Both the position numbers and the translations under genes were made by a program. A DNA stretch of 52,522 bases from a bacterium (GTDB taxonomy: Bacteria > Planctomycetota > Planctomycetia > Planctomycetales > Planctomycetaceae): positions 1 to 52,522 of the forward strand of contig WGMU01000083.1 of NCBI GenBank assembly GCA_016124895.1, in the 5' to 3' direction. The notes beneath the pieces were generated by a model that saw only the letters and a list, made by a program, of their open reading frames with translations, had not been told where the DNA came from and ran no database searches. This document shows positions 36,619 to 45,381 of this stretch, piece by piece (positions within the stretch are counted from its first letter, which is position 1; the number at the start of each line of letters is the position of its first letter).

Positions 36619-38840
36619 CGATCCAGTCAAATCCCTGCCCGCATGGGAACGTTGCACAGTTCCTCGACGGCACGCTGAGTCGTGCGGCGCAGGCAATGTT
36701 TGAAACGCATCTGGATCAATGCGAGCGATGTCGAGAACTGCTTGATCAGTCGGTTGCCAGCGAACGGGACTGGAACGAACTCCGGGTTTCGCTTTCGGCG
36801 GACGGGCTTGCGCGCACAGGTCTGCTCGATCGTCGAAGCCAGGCCGCCGCACGCTCTGATGACCTGTCGTTTTACCGGCGAATGCTTTCCCCAACCGACG
36901 ATCCTCGAATGCTGGGGCGGATCGCGAACTACGAAATCGTGGGGCTGCTGGGCCACGGTGGAATGGGAGTCGTCTTCAAGGGCTTTGATGCGGCTCTGAA
37001 CCGATACGTCGCCATCAAGATGATGGCACCGCAGTTTGCCTCCAGTGGTGCGGCGCGGCAGCGTTTCTTCCGCGAGGCTCAGGCCGCCGGCGCTGTCGTT
37101 CATGAGCACATTATCGCCATTCACTGTGTCTCAACGTGGCAGGACATCCCGTATCTCGTGATGCCTTACGTCCGCGGCGTTTCACTGCAGAAGCGGATTG
37201 ATGACGAAGGCGCCTTGCAGCTTCGCGAACTGCTCCGGATTGGAATGCAGGTCGCTTCCGGGCTGGCTGCGGCACACGCCCAGGGGTTGATTCACCGCGA
37301 TGTCAAACCAGCGAACATCCTGATGGAGGAGGGCGTAGAGCGTGTTGTGCTCACTGACTTCGGTCTCGCTCGAGCTGTTGACGACATCCGCCTGACGAGA
37401 ACGGACACGCTTGTCGGCACGCCGCAGTACATGTCTCCCGAGCAGGCCAGAGATGAATCGCTCGATTTCCGCACCGACCTGTTCAGCCTGGGGAGCGTCC
37501 TTTACGAAGCCAGCACGGGGTGTCCGGCGTTTCAGGCCGCTACCAGTTACGGAGTGCTGCGCAGGATCAACGACCAGCAACCGACGCCGATTCAGGAACT
37601 CAACCCCGATATCCCGGAGTGGTTTGCCCGGATCGTTGAACGGCTGATGGCGAAGGAACCTGCCGAGCGCTTTCAATCCGCCGCCGAAGTCGCGTCGCTG
37701 CTGCGGCAGTGTCTTTCGCATGTGGAACAGCCGCGTCTGACAGGACTGCCAGCGTCGCTCACCAAGACTGCCTTTCCAACCCCGTTTCGGTTCACAAGGA
37801 GATTCGCGATGTACACAGCGCTGCTGACGTTTGCTCTCGGCATTGGTGCCACCATGATGCCGTCCGGTCCTGATGACACGCGCGAGCCAGCTTCTCAGGC
37901 TGCCGCTAAGAACAAAGGCAAGACGCCAACGAAATACTCCTCGGCGCAGGAAGCGTTTCAAATCGGAGCGGCGTTCTACAACTCGCGAAACTTCACAGCT
38001 TCGCGCGAACCGTTTGAGGCAGTTCTGCGACTGGCCAGAGACGATGAGGAACTGAAACTCAAAGCTTATGAGGCTCTGCTGCCTGCCTATCGGGAGATTC
38101 CGGAGTTTGAGCCGTTTCAATCGGCCGCTGAATACGTCATCTCCCACCACAGGCAGGACGCCAGCCGGTCACTGACTCGCCGCAGCTATCTGTCGTTTGC
38201 TTTCAACCGTGGCCAGATCAAAAACATCGTCGACCGGTACGAGAAACAACTGAAGAAAGACCCCGATAACTGGCTGGCGGTTTACATGCTTTCGGAAATC
38301 TACTCAACCGGCGCCGGACTGCCTCCCAGCGTCAGTCATTCCAAACGAGCCATCGAACTGATTGAACGTCTGGCCAAACTGGATGCGGAACGGAAAAAGG
38401 CCGAGGGTAAAACAGACACGGAAATGTCTCCCGTCGAGGCGGCAAAAATCAGCCGCGAGAAAGGCAAGCTCGCTCAGCAGTACATGCGGGCAAAGAATTA
38501 CCGCAAAGCTGCCGAGTTGTACGAAGAGATTGCTCCGCTCGATCCCGCCACGCAGGCCTGGAACCTCAAGGAAGCCGCGGCAGCGAGTCTCAAACTCGGC
38601 GATAAGGAGAATGCGTTACGTCTGGCACTCGCCGCAGAGAAGGCTCCGGCGGAAGCACGCAACGATCAGCTCACGCACTTCTTTGAGCGAAACCTCGGCG
38701 ACACCTTCATGACGCTCGGGATGCCCCAAAAGGCAATCCCCCATTTCGAGATTGCCGTTCAGAAAACGACCATCGAAGGCTACGTGAAAGACACCAAAGC
38801 TTCGCTGCAGGAAGCGATTGAGAAATCAAAGAACGAATAA
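36615..38840 (+). CDS. Zinc-finger anti-sigma-like/Ser-Thr kinase/TPR membrane protein
   Basis: A 741-residue fusion. Residues 8-45 contain a ZAS-type zinc finger (His32 with C36 and C39 in HLDQCERC), as in anti-sigma factors. A Hanks-type kinase (about 106-370) follows, with the Gly loop LLGHGGMGVVF, Lys135 (VAIKMM), HRDVKPAN (Asp229) and DFG (248-250), then GTPQYMSPEQA. A membrane helix (about 393-412) leads to an extracytoplasmic part of about 330 residues with TPR-like helices (YNSRNFTASREPFEAVLRLA, NYRKAAELYEEIAPLDP, LGMPQKAIPHFEIA). All catalytic residues are present. Coupled translation with the sigma factor suggests that the kinase domain senses through TPRs and controls sigma activity. 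Confidence 0.93.
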   Translation: MTIQSNPCPHGNVAQFLDGTLSRAAQAMFETHLDQCERCRELLDQSVASERDWNELRVSLSADGLARTGLLDRRSQAAARSDDLSFYRRMLSPTDDPRMLGRIANYEIVGLLGHGGMGVVFKGFDAALNRYVAIKMMAPQFASSGAARQRFFREAQAAGAVVHEHIIAIHCVSTWQDIPYLVMPYVRGVSLQKRIDDEGALQLRELLRIGMQVASGLAAAHAQGLIHRDVKPANILMEEGVERVVLTDFGLARAVDDIRLTRTDTLVGTPQYMSPEQARDESLDFRTDLFSLGSVLYEASTGCPAFQAATSYGVLRRINDQQPTPIQELNPDIPEWFARIVERLMAKEPAERFQSAAEVASLLRQCLSHVEQPRLTGLPASLTKTAFPTPFRFTRRFAMYTALLTFALGIGATMMPSGPDDTREPASQAAAKNKGKTPTKYSSAQEAFQIGAAFYNSRNFTASREPFEAVLRLARDDEELKLKAYEALLPAYREIPEFEPFQSAAEYVISHHRQDASRSLTRRSYLSFAFNRGQIKNIVDRYEKQLKKDPDNWLAVYMLSEIYSTGAGLPPSVSHSKRAIELIERLAKLDAERKKAEGKTDTEMSPVEAAKISREKGKLAQQYMRAKNYRKAAELYEEIAPLDPATQAWNLKEAAAASLKLGDKENALRLALAAEKAPAEARNDQLTHFFERNLGDTFMTLGMPQKAIPHFEIAVQKTTIEGYVKDTKASLQEAIEKSKNE

Positions 38841-38894
38841 TGAGGATGGGGTTGCTGTTGATCGCTGCGACTGAGATCGATCAAGTCCGTTTCT

Positions 38895-38921
38895 GGCAGC
38901 AGCATCGAGCAGTCTGCTGCC
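38895..38921. terminator. Possible stem-loop between convergent genes
   Basis: GGCAGCAG (38895-38902) pairs perfectly with CTGCTGCC (38914-38921) around an 11-nt loop, just before the stop codon of the DUF1501 gene and 54 nt after the kinase gene stop. There is no U-run on either strand, so intrinsic termination is only possible, not shown. Confidence 0.35.
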
Positions 38922-41087
38922 TCAGACTTTGACGTTTTCAATGCGTTCTTTGCCGAGGAATTCCAGCGTGACGTCGGCGATGCGGAGGCCGACTGATTGG
39001 GGTTCCGCTGCTGCTGGAAGCTGCAGTGGCTGCTTGCTGCGTCGAGTGACTTCGAGCATGACACCCATGCCCGCTCCGAAGGAGAAGTTCGCTCCGGGAT
39101 TTGGATTGACGAACTGCTTGACGAGTTCCACGGTCTGCCAGTCGTCGCCTGGTTTGCAGAGTTCCGGCGTGAAGTCGAGCGATGCCAGCGGGTGGACTTC
39201 GCTGAGCGACTTCTGCTGCGTCGTGTACTGGTAAAACGAGATCCGGCACGTGAACGCGTTGCGAAACGCGGCGTCGAAGAACTCCGCTGACGTCGCCTCG
39301 CCCCGCAGCCGCACACGGAAGCGATACGTTCCCGCGAAGGGGCTGCGGACTTCCTGAGCCAGGATGGCTCGCGCGTCTCCACTGAGTGGCTCGACGGTTG
39401 TTGCGGCGGGCTGTCGCAGACCGATGAAGACAGAATCGGCCGCGGAGTCCGCCGCCGGGTCAGAGGTCAGCGCTGACGAGTGACGGACTCCGAATACGCC
39501 ATCACGGTCTGTCAGCAGAAGCGGCGTTGCACGCCAGCCCTTCGGACGCGACGGGGCATCGATTGGCTTCAGAACGTCATTGCCACTGAAGGCCGTGTCT
39601 TTGAGCAGAGCTTTTGGATCGAAGTCGGGCACGCGGGCGATGTCGCCGGTCGAGCGTACGCGTTGGACGGTTGCGGGTTCGGTGCCGAGCAGCGTGAACA
39701 GCGGCTCGCGTTCGGTCAGTCGATTCGGTCGGTTCTGGCGGTCGAGAAACGAACCGAGGTGCGACAGGCCGAGCAAGTGAAACATCGTCGCTGTCAGGTG
39801 ACCGGGATCGACGCGGTCAATCGCCGGGTAGGCGCCGTTGCGATCGCTGGCCCCGTATACCTGGCCGCCGCTGATTCCGGCTCCGGCCATCGCGAAACTG
39901 AAGACGGGACCCCAGTGATCACGTCCGCCTTTGGCGTTGATCTTTGGCGTTCGGCCGAACTCACCGATCGCGACAACCAGTGTTTCGTCCAGCAGGCCGC
40001 GATCGTCGAGATCTTCGAGCAATGCCGAAAAGCCAACGTCGAACATCGGGCACAGGACGTCTTCAACTCGATCAGCATTCTGCGCGTGTGTGTCCCACAG
40101 CGGGTTGTCGACAGCATTGTCTCCGGGCTCGCGCGGCCATTGAACATGGACGAGCCGCACTCCGGCCTCGATGAGCCGCCGCGCCAGCAACACGCACTGG
40201 CCCCAGCGATTGCGTCCGTAACGGTCGCGGACTTTGTCTGGTTCGCTGGAGATATCGAACGCGTGTCGCGCCTTGCCCGATGTCAGCAGATCAAACGCCT
40301 GCTGTTGAAACGTGCCGTAGGTTCCGGCCGCCGTTCCGGCAGAGATCTGATCGAAGCGGGATTCCAGTTGAGTCAGCAGCGACTGACGACGGTCGAGCTG
40401 CAGCGGTGTGATCGAATCCGTGCGCAGACTTTCGATTTCGTAGTTCGACTGTGACGGATCGCCGACGAAGACCTCAGGGTTCCACTGTGGTCCCATAAAG
40501 CCGGCGGTCTGACCGGCCGGCGTTACGTTTTCATTGAGACGCATCACGTCCGGCAGCCAGACCGTGCTGAGGGCCGGCAGTTCGTTGCTCGGCCTCTGCC
40601 GCTTGACGATGGACCCGAAGTACGGCCAGTCGGTTGGCGATATCGTGCGGGGATTGGGGCCGCGGTACTTGTGCCCGGTCAGCACCCACGCTCCGCTGGA
40701 TGAATGCACGTTGTCGTCAGTCGACATTGACCGGATGACGGCCAGCTTCTCGGCGTGCAGCGAGGTTCGCGGCAGCAGTTCGCAGAACTGAATGCCGGGG
40801 ATGGTGGTGCTGATGGGGCGGAACGGCCCGCGAATCTCCAGCGGAGCATCCGGTTTTGGATCGAACGTCTCATGCTGCGGAGGTCCTCCGGCCAGGTAGA
40901 GGAAGATAATGTTCTTCGCCCGGCCAAACGCCCGGTCATAAGCCGACTCGGGTTGTTCCAGGCTGTCGCGTGCCTGCAGCAGTGACGGCAGCGAGAGCCC
41001 GCCCACGGCGAGCGAGCCAATCCGCAATAACTCACGACGGTTGAGGCCGTCGCACAAACGCGTTCCGCGGTGGAGAATTTTCAGCAT
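38922..41087 (-). CDS. DUF1501 secreted protein with long C-terminal extension
   Basis: A 721-residue protein. The Tat signal is NRRELLRIGSLAVGGLSLPS. The DUF1501 core runs to about residue 470: IIFLYLAGGPPQHETFDPKP, STDDNVHSSSGAWVLTGH, AIGEFGRTPKINAKGGRDHWG and MFHLLGL. The last 220 residues form an extra region with beta-strand character (GTYRFRVRLRGEA, RISFYQYTTQQKS, MGVMLEVTRR) that most DUF1501 proteins lack. The start at 41087 is preferred for the Tat signal; the frame is open another 146 codons, antisense to the divergent gene. It shares a 209-nt divergent promoter region with another DUF1501 gene. Its substrate is unknown. Confidence 0.9.
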   Translation of the reverse strand: MLKILHRGTRLCDGLNRRELLRIGSLAVGGLSLPSLLQARDSLEQPESAYDRAFGRAKNIIFLYLAGGPPQHETFDPKPDAPLEIRGPFRPISTTIPGIQFCELLPRTSLHAEKLAVIRSMSTDDNVHSSSGAWVLTGHKYRGPNPRTISPTDWPYFGSIVKRQRPSNELPALSTVWLPDVMRLNENVTPAGQTAGFMGPQWNPEVFVGDPSQSNYEIESLRTDSITPLQLDRRQSLLTQLESRFDQISAGTAAGTYGTFQQQAFDLLTSGKARHAFDISSEPDKVRDRYGRNRWGQCVLLARRLIEAGVRLVHVQWPREPGDNAVDNPLWDTHAQNADRVEDVLCPMFDVGFSALLEDLDDRGLLDETLVVAIGEFGRTPKINAKGGRDHWGPVFSFAMAGAGISGGQVYGASDRNGAYPAIDRVDPGHLTATMFHLLGLSHLGSFLDRQNRPNRLTEREPLFTLLGTEPATVQRVRSTGDIARVPDFDPKALLKDTAFSGNDVLKPIDAPSRPKGWRATPLLLTDRDGVFGVRHSSALTSDPAADSAADSVFIGLRQPAATTVEPLSGDARAILAQEVRSPFAGTYRFRVRLRGEATSAEFFDAAFRNAFTCRISFYQYTTQQKSLSEVHPLASLDFTPELCKPGDDWQTVELVKQFVNPNPGANFSFGAGMGVMLEVTRRSKQPLQLPAAAEPQSVGLRIADVTLEFLGKERIENVKV

Positions 41088-41296
41088 GGCAGTCTCTCGA
41101 ACGATCGAAACCGGCACTGACTGGCGAAACCTGCTGCCGTAACCCGTCCAACCGGACTTCGAGAGAGCAAGGTTCGACCGCGGTTGACGATAAATCAAAA
41201 GTTGGTCATCAATCGACCGCAGAAATGGCCATGCTGCAAACTGGCTCGAATCAGTTTCGTCCGTCAAGGCGGACTGCGAATCGGGGAGGACTGACG

Positions 41297-42760
41297 ATGA
41301 CATTGCCTCACTGGAATCATCCGACCGTTTCGCGACGGACAGCGGTGAAGGCTGGAGCGGCAGGCGTCCTCGGGTTGGGCATGAACCATCTGGAGGCTCT
41401 GCGGGCGGCGGATGGCGAACAGGCTGAAGCCGCCTCGGCGGGGACGGCGAAGTCCTGTATCTACATCTTTCTTTCCGGAGGCTTAGCGCAACAGGACAGC
41501 TTCGATTTGAAGCCTCATGCGCCATCGGCCATCCGCGGCGAATTCAATCCGATCGCGACAGCGACGCCGGGCATTGAAATCTGTGAGCACCTCCCGCGAC
41601 TGGCTCAGCGCAGCGACAAGTGGGCGCTCGTTCGATCGCTGACGCATCCGACCAACGGTCATACGCTCGGTCATTACTTCATGCTGACCGGTCACTCGGT
41701 CGCACCAATCTTTCGCGGCGATCGGCAGCCGCGTCCGACCGACTGGCCGTCGATTTCATCGATCGTCGGCGACGCCCTGCCTGCACGAAACAATCTGCCG
41801 CCGGCCGTAATGCTGCCTGAGAGGCTGGTTCACTGGTCCGGTGGAACCATTCCCGGAGCGTACGGCGGGATGATGGGTAGCCGTCGCGATCCGTTCATCA
41901 TCGAAGCGACCCAGTACGGCGACCCGTTCTGGCGCGGGGCTTATCCTGAATACACGTTTCCTCAGCTTCCGAAGACCGAACCGACGGCGGCGCGGCCGAC
42001 TGTGTTTCAGGCTCCGAGTCTTGAACTGCAGGCAGGTTTGACGTCCGGCCGCTTTGACCGGCGGCTCGATCTGCTGGGATCAATCGATTACCAGCGCGCA
42101 GCGCTGGAACGCTCGGCCGAGGGCGAGCAGTATGACCGGCATCGGCAGTCGGCCATCTCGCTGCTGGCGAGTGACCGAATCCGCCGGGCGATCGACGTCA
42201 CGAATGCCGACTCGAAAATTCAGGAACGGTATGGCCGCAACACGTTCGGCTGGTCACTGCTGATGGCGTACCGCCTGGTCGAGGCTGGCGTGAACATGGT
42301 GCAGGTCAACCTGGGCAACAACGAAGCCTGGGACACACACGGCGAAGCCTTCTGGCGTTTGAGAGAAAAGCTGTTGCCTCCGACCGACCGCGCGTTGTCG
42401 GCGTTGCTCGACGACTTGAATGGCAGCGGCCTGCTCGATTCAACGCTGATCGTCATGGGTGGCGAATTTGGTCGGACGCCGAAGATTTCAATGGCCGGGA
42501 ACACCTACGACGAGCCGGGGCGCGATCACTGGGGCGCTGTTCAGACACTGTTTTTTGCCGGCGGCGGAGTGCGCGGCGGCAACGTTGTCGGCTCGTCAGA
42601 CAAGGATGCCGCTTATCCGGCGTCCGATCCGCAGAAGCCGGAAAACATGGCCGCGACAATTTACAACGCTCTGGGGATCCCGCGCACGGCAATGTGGCAG
42701 GACGACGTCAGCCGTCCGCACCATATCTACTTCAGCGACCCCATCCGCGGGCTGATGTGA
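41297..42760 (+). CDS. DUF1501 secreted protein with Tat signal
   Basis: A 487-residue protein of the standard DUF1501 size. The Tat motif is VSRRTAVKAGAAGVLGLGMN. The core shows CIYIFLSGGLAQQDSFDLKP, TNGHTLGHYFMLTGHSV, VMGGEFGRTPKIS, GRDHWGAVQTLFFAGGGVRG and YNALGI. The ATG at 41297 is supported by GGGGAGGA seven bases upstream, so the 24 upstream codons are discarded. It is divergent from the 721-residue DUF1501 gene. No PSD1 partner sits beside it, unlike the pair at 17453-22283. Confidence 0.92.
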   Translation: MTLPHWNHPTVSRRTAVKAGAAGVLGLGMNHLEALRAADGEQAEAASAGTAKSCIYIFLSGGLAQQDSFDLKPHAPSAIRGEFNPIATATPGIEICEHLPRLAQRSDKWALVRSLTHPTNGHTLGHYFMLTGHSVAPIFRGDRQPRPTDWPSISSIVGDALPARNNLPPAVMLPERLVHWSGGTIPGAYGGMMGSRRDPFIIEATQYGDPFWRGAYPEYTFPQLPKTEPTAARPTVFQAPSLELQAGLTSGRFDRRLDLLGSIDYQRAALERSAEGEQYDRHRQSAISLLASDRIRRAIDVTNADSKIQERYGRNTFGWSLLMAYRLVEAGVNMVQVNLGNNEAWDTHGEAFWRLREKLLPPTDRALSALLDDLNGSGLLDSTLIVMGGEFGRTPKISMAGNTYDEPGRDHWGAVQTLFFAGGGVRGGNVVGSSDKDAAYPASDPQKPENMAATIYNALGIPRTAMWQDDVSRPHHIYFSDPIRGLM

Positions 42761-43015
42761 CGTGCGAGCCCGGTTCAATCTGTCCTGATGCCGGCGCGTT
42801 TTCAGTTCCGGCGGCATTCACAACGGCTCTGTTCGGCGGCTGGAACTGCTTCTGTTCGGATGTGGTGCCAGACGAAAATGCTCTCTGGACTTTGCTCCGC
42901 CGAACGCCAGATTGTTGAATTGATCAACGACAGGGACCCTTGACGCTGCCGTCACAGAGGTCCGCAGTCGGGACGACGGAAAGGCGGGCAGGCCGAACAG
43001 AGAAGGACAACCTGA

Positions 43016-44707
43016 ATGGCGGACAAGGCATTTGGCCCGTTTGAGCTTGAGGAACAGATTGGTCGCGGTGGGATGGGCGTTGTTTACCGTGCGCGGTATC
43101 GCAAGAACGATCGCATTGTCGCTCTGAAAGTGCTCTCTTCCCGGATGACCGATAATCCGCGCGTGGTCGCGCGGTTCGAACGCGAGATGCAGATTCTCGA
43201 AAGGCTCAAACATCCGGGCGTCGCACGCTATTACGGTGGCGGAGTCGTCAACGGGCAGCAGTTCATCGCAATGAAGCTGATGTCCGGCGGCACGCTCGAC
43301 GACCTGCTGAAGAAGCGTGGTCCGCTGCCATGGGAACAGGTCGTCGAATTCGGCAAACAGATTTGCGACGCGCTCGACCATGCTCACGAAAACGGCGTGA
43401 TTCACCGTGACCTGAAGCCGGCGAATCTGTTTGTCGGCCGGGACCGCGAAACCGGCGAAGAGAAGCTTGTGCTGGGCGACTTTGGGATCGCTTTCGACAC
43501 CAGCGCCGACGGCCTCACCGCAACCGGCATGACCGTTGGAACTTTTCAGTACATGGCTCCAGAGCAGATTACCGGGAAGAAGTCGATCACCGCTCGCACG
43601 GACCTGTACGCATTGGGCTGCGTGCTGTTTCAGATGCTCACCGGGCGAACGCCTTACGAAGGCACATCTCAGGGTGAGATCATGCTGCAGCATCTGCAGG
43701 AGCAGCCGCCACCGCTCCGGCAGCTCGCTCCGGAATGCCCGGTCTGGCTCGAAACAGTCGTGAGTCGTCTGCTGGCCAAAGAGCCCGAGGATCGCCCGCA
43801 CGACGCGGCCTACGTGCGCATGGCTCTCGACGAAGTGCTCGACAAGATGGCCAGTCATGCGGGAGTGACCGCGCACGCCGCCTCGGGCCGACCAAGTGCG
43901 CTGACGATTGAGCAGCTCAACCCGGACCTGAAGAAGGCGCTGCAGCACGGAAAGCAGAAAAAGAAACGCCGCAAACGTGACAACAGCCCGTTTTATGAAC
44001 GGACCTGGTTTCTGCTGCTGTGCCTGGCCGGACTTGCGTGTGGAGTGACCTGGGTTCTGTGGCCGGCCAGTGAGGACGAACTGTTCGCTCAGGCCGAGCC
44101 GCTGATGCAGAGCAGCCAGCCGTCGGATCACGACGATGCGATCCGTAAGTTTCTTGACCCGATGCTTGCACGTTTTCCGGAGGGCCGGCACGCGTCCGAG
44201 GCGCGCGAGTTCATTCGCAGATTTGAGGTTGGGCGGCTGATGCGTCGCCTTACAACGTTCAAGAACCCAAAGACCGAGGCCGAGCGTCTGTTTCTGGACG
44301 CCTGGCAGTTCGAGGAATTCGGCGACCGCGTCTCCGCTCTGGAAAAGTACCGAGCGATGGAGACACTGCTGGCCGGGCGCGAGGGACAGGAGACCTTCGT
44401 GGATCTGGCGAAGGCACGAATTGCCGAAATCGAATCTTCTGCAGAGAAGGCCGTCAGCCGCATCGAACTCGTCAATTCAGAACTCGCTGAAGCCGATCGT
44501 GCCCGGCGGGAAGGAAACCGCCTGCGGGCTGAGGCGATCTGGAACAGCATTATCAGTCTGTACGCAGGGAATGAAGAGTTGCAGCCGCAGGTCGATTACG
44601 CCCGCGCCCGTTTACGCGGCACGCCGTCGGAAGAACTTGAGTTCTCGCCGCAGAGGAAGCCGGTGGACGGGAACAGTACGGCTGCTCCATCCGAACAGAA
44701 GACGTGA
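43016..44707 (+). CDS. Membrane Ser/Thr protein kinase
   Basis: A 563-residue protein. The Hanks-type kinase domain fills residues 7-285: IGRGGMGVVYRARYR, Lys38 (VALKVL), HRDLKPANL (Asp132), DFG at 155-157 and GTFQYMAPEQI. A basic stretch (KQKKKRRKRD) comes before a single membrane helix (about 331-351, WFLLLCLAGLACGVTWVLWP). The C-terminal 210 residues outside the membrane are helical and repeat-like (YRAMETLLAG, RLRAEAIWNSIISLY) and may be degenerate TPRs. All catalytic residues are present. It stands alone, 255 nt after a DUF1501 gene; its substrate and ligand are unknown. Confidence 0.93.
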   Translation: MADKAFGPFELEEQIGRGGMGVVYRARYRKNDRIVALKVLSSRMTDNPRVVARFEREMQILERLKHPGVARYYGGGVVNGQQFIAMKLMSGGTLDDLLKKRGPLPWEQVVEFGKQICDALDHAHENGVIHRDLKPANLFVGRDRETGEEKLVLGDFGIAFDTSADGLTATGMTVGTFQYMAPEQITGKKSITARTDLYALGCVLFQMLTGRTPYEGTSQGEIMLQHLQEQPPPLRQLAPECPVWLETVVSRLLAKEPEDRPHDAAYVRMALDEVLDKMASHAGVTAHAASGRPSALTIEQLNPDLKKALQHGKQKKKRRKRDNSPFYERTWFLLLCLAGLACGVTWVLWPASEDELFAQAEPLMQSSQPSDHDDAIRKFLDPMLARFPEGRHASEAREFIRRFEVGRLMRRLTTFKNPKTEAERLFLDAWQFEEFGDRVSALEKYRAMETLLAGREGQETFVDLAKARIAEIESSAEKAVSRIELVNSELAEADRARREGNRLRAEAIWNSIISLYAGNEELQPQVDYARARLRGTPSEELEFSPQRKPVDGNSTAAPSEQKT

Positions 44708-45070
44708 GGCTGTGTCCGTAGGCGCCCATTCCGAAGCGGCAATTCCAGAAGTGGCCTGACAGCAGACTGCCGGATATCGTGCGCCGCCCGACTGTGTCTT
44801 CGTTGGGATATGATGCAACGTTCGTCACGACTACTGTCACTGCGCGTGCTCTTAGCGGCACTGACCCTCATGGTGTTGACAGTGGCAAGGCTTGTCAGTG
44901 CGATCCAGGAGGACTCCGGCTGCCTGACGCTGCGATCGAATATATGAGCGGGTGGTCCTCTGGCAGCTTGCGTTGAACTGAGCTGATTCGGGAATACCAT
45001 CGTGCTGCGTGCATCCGTGACCCTACTGATGCCTCAGAGATTTCTTCCAACGTGTCACCAGGAATTCGAA
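44708..45070. other. Intergenic region with a possible small secreted-peptide ORF
   Basis: A 363-nt gap between the kinase and the lipoprotein gene. It contains the 45-codon ORF at 44810-44947 (listed separately). The rest has no RNA gene, repeat or clear promoter, though the start of the lipoprotein-cytochrome operon must lie here. Confidence 0.45.
44810..44947 (+). CDS. Candidate 45-residue exported peptide
   Basis: A short ORF starting ATGATG, with GGGAT immediately before it as a possible ribosome-binding site. The product begins MMQRSSRLLSLRVLLAALTL and continues with a hydrophobic core ending LVSA-IQ, which fits a signal peptide, leaving a mature peptide of about 14 residues with one Cys. 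It lies upstream of a lipoprotein gene on the same strand. The evidence is composition alone, so it may be chance. Confidence 0.3.
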   Translation: MMQRSSRLLSLRVLLAALTLMVLTVARLVSAIQEDSGCLTLRSNI

Positions 45071-45283
45071 ATGAAGTTGCTTGCCCTGATTTGTCTGTGC
45101 CTCCCCTGTCTGGCATTCGTTGCCGGCTGTGAGAGTGCTGCTGAGCCCGTGCCTGAAGAGACGGCCACTCAAAGTGAGAGTGTCGAGGGGCAGCTCGAAA
45201 GTTCCGGCATGTCCGACCAGGATTACGAAAAGGCCCTGAAGGAAAGCTACCAGCAGTCTCAACAGCAACAGCAAGACCAGTGA
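45071..45283 (+). CDS. Small lipoprotein with Gln-rich tail
   Basis: A 70-residue protein. MKLLALICLCLPCLAFVAGC is a lipoprotein signal, with the lipobox V-A-G-C at 17-20, so Cys20 should be lipidated. The mature part is acidic (EPVPEETATQSESVEGQLES), contains DYEKALKESYQQ and ends in a poly-Gln run. The ATG at 45071 is preceded by AGGA; a longer frame from 45002 lacks a signal. The cytochrome gene starts 98 nt downstream, so it may be an anchored helper of that cluster; this is inference. Confidence 0.75.
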   Translation: MKLLALICLCLPCLAFVAGCESAAEPVPEETATQSESVEGQLESSGMSDQDYEKALKESYQQSQQQQQDQ

Positions 45284-45381
45284 TCATTCGGCTCTGAATG
45301 CTGCTCCAGGAGGTCAGTCGGGCGTGTTGCCTGGCTGGCCTCTTCTCATCATTGAGAGCTTCACTTGACAGGGACCAATGG

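Noticed and set aside
39480-40454. 324-codon plus-strand frame inside the large DUF1501 gene
   Set aside because: It is antisense to the conserved GEFGRTP and GRDHWG blocks of DUF1501.
42818-44191. 457-codon minus-strand frame across the second Ser/Thr kinase
   Set aside because: The kinase motifs on the plus strand are complete, so this frame is an antisense shadow.
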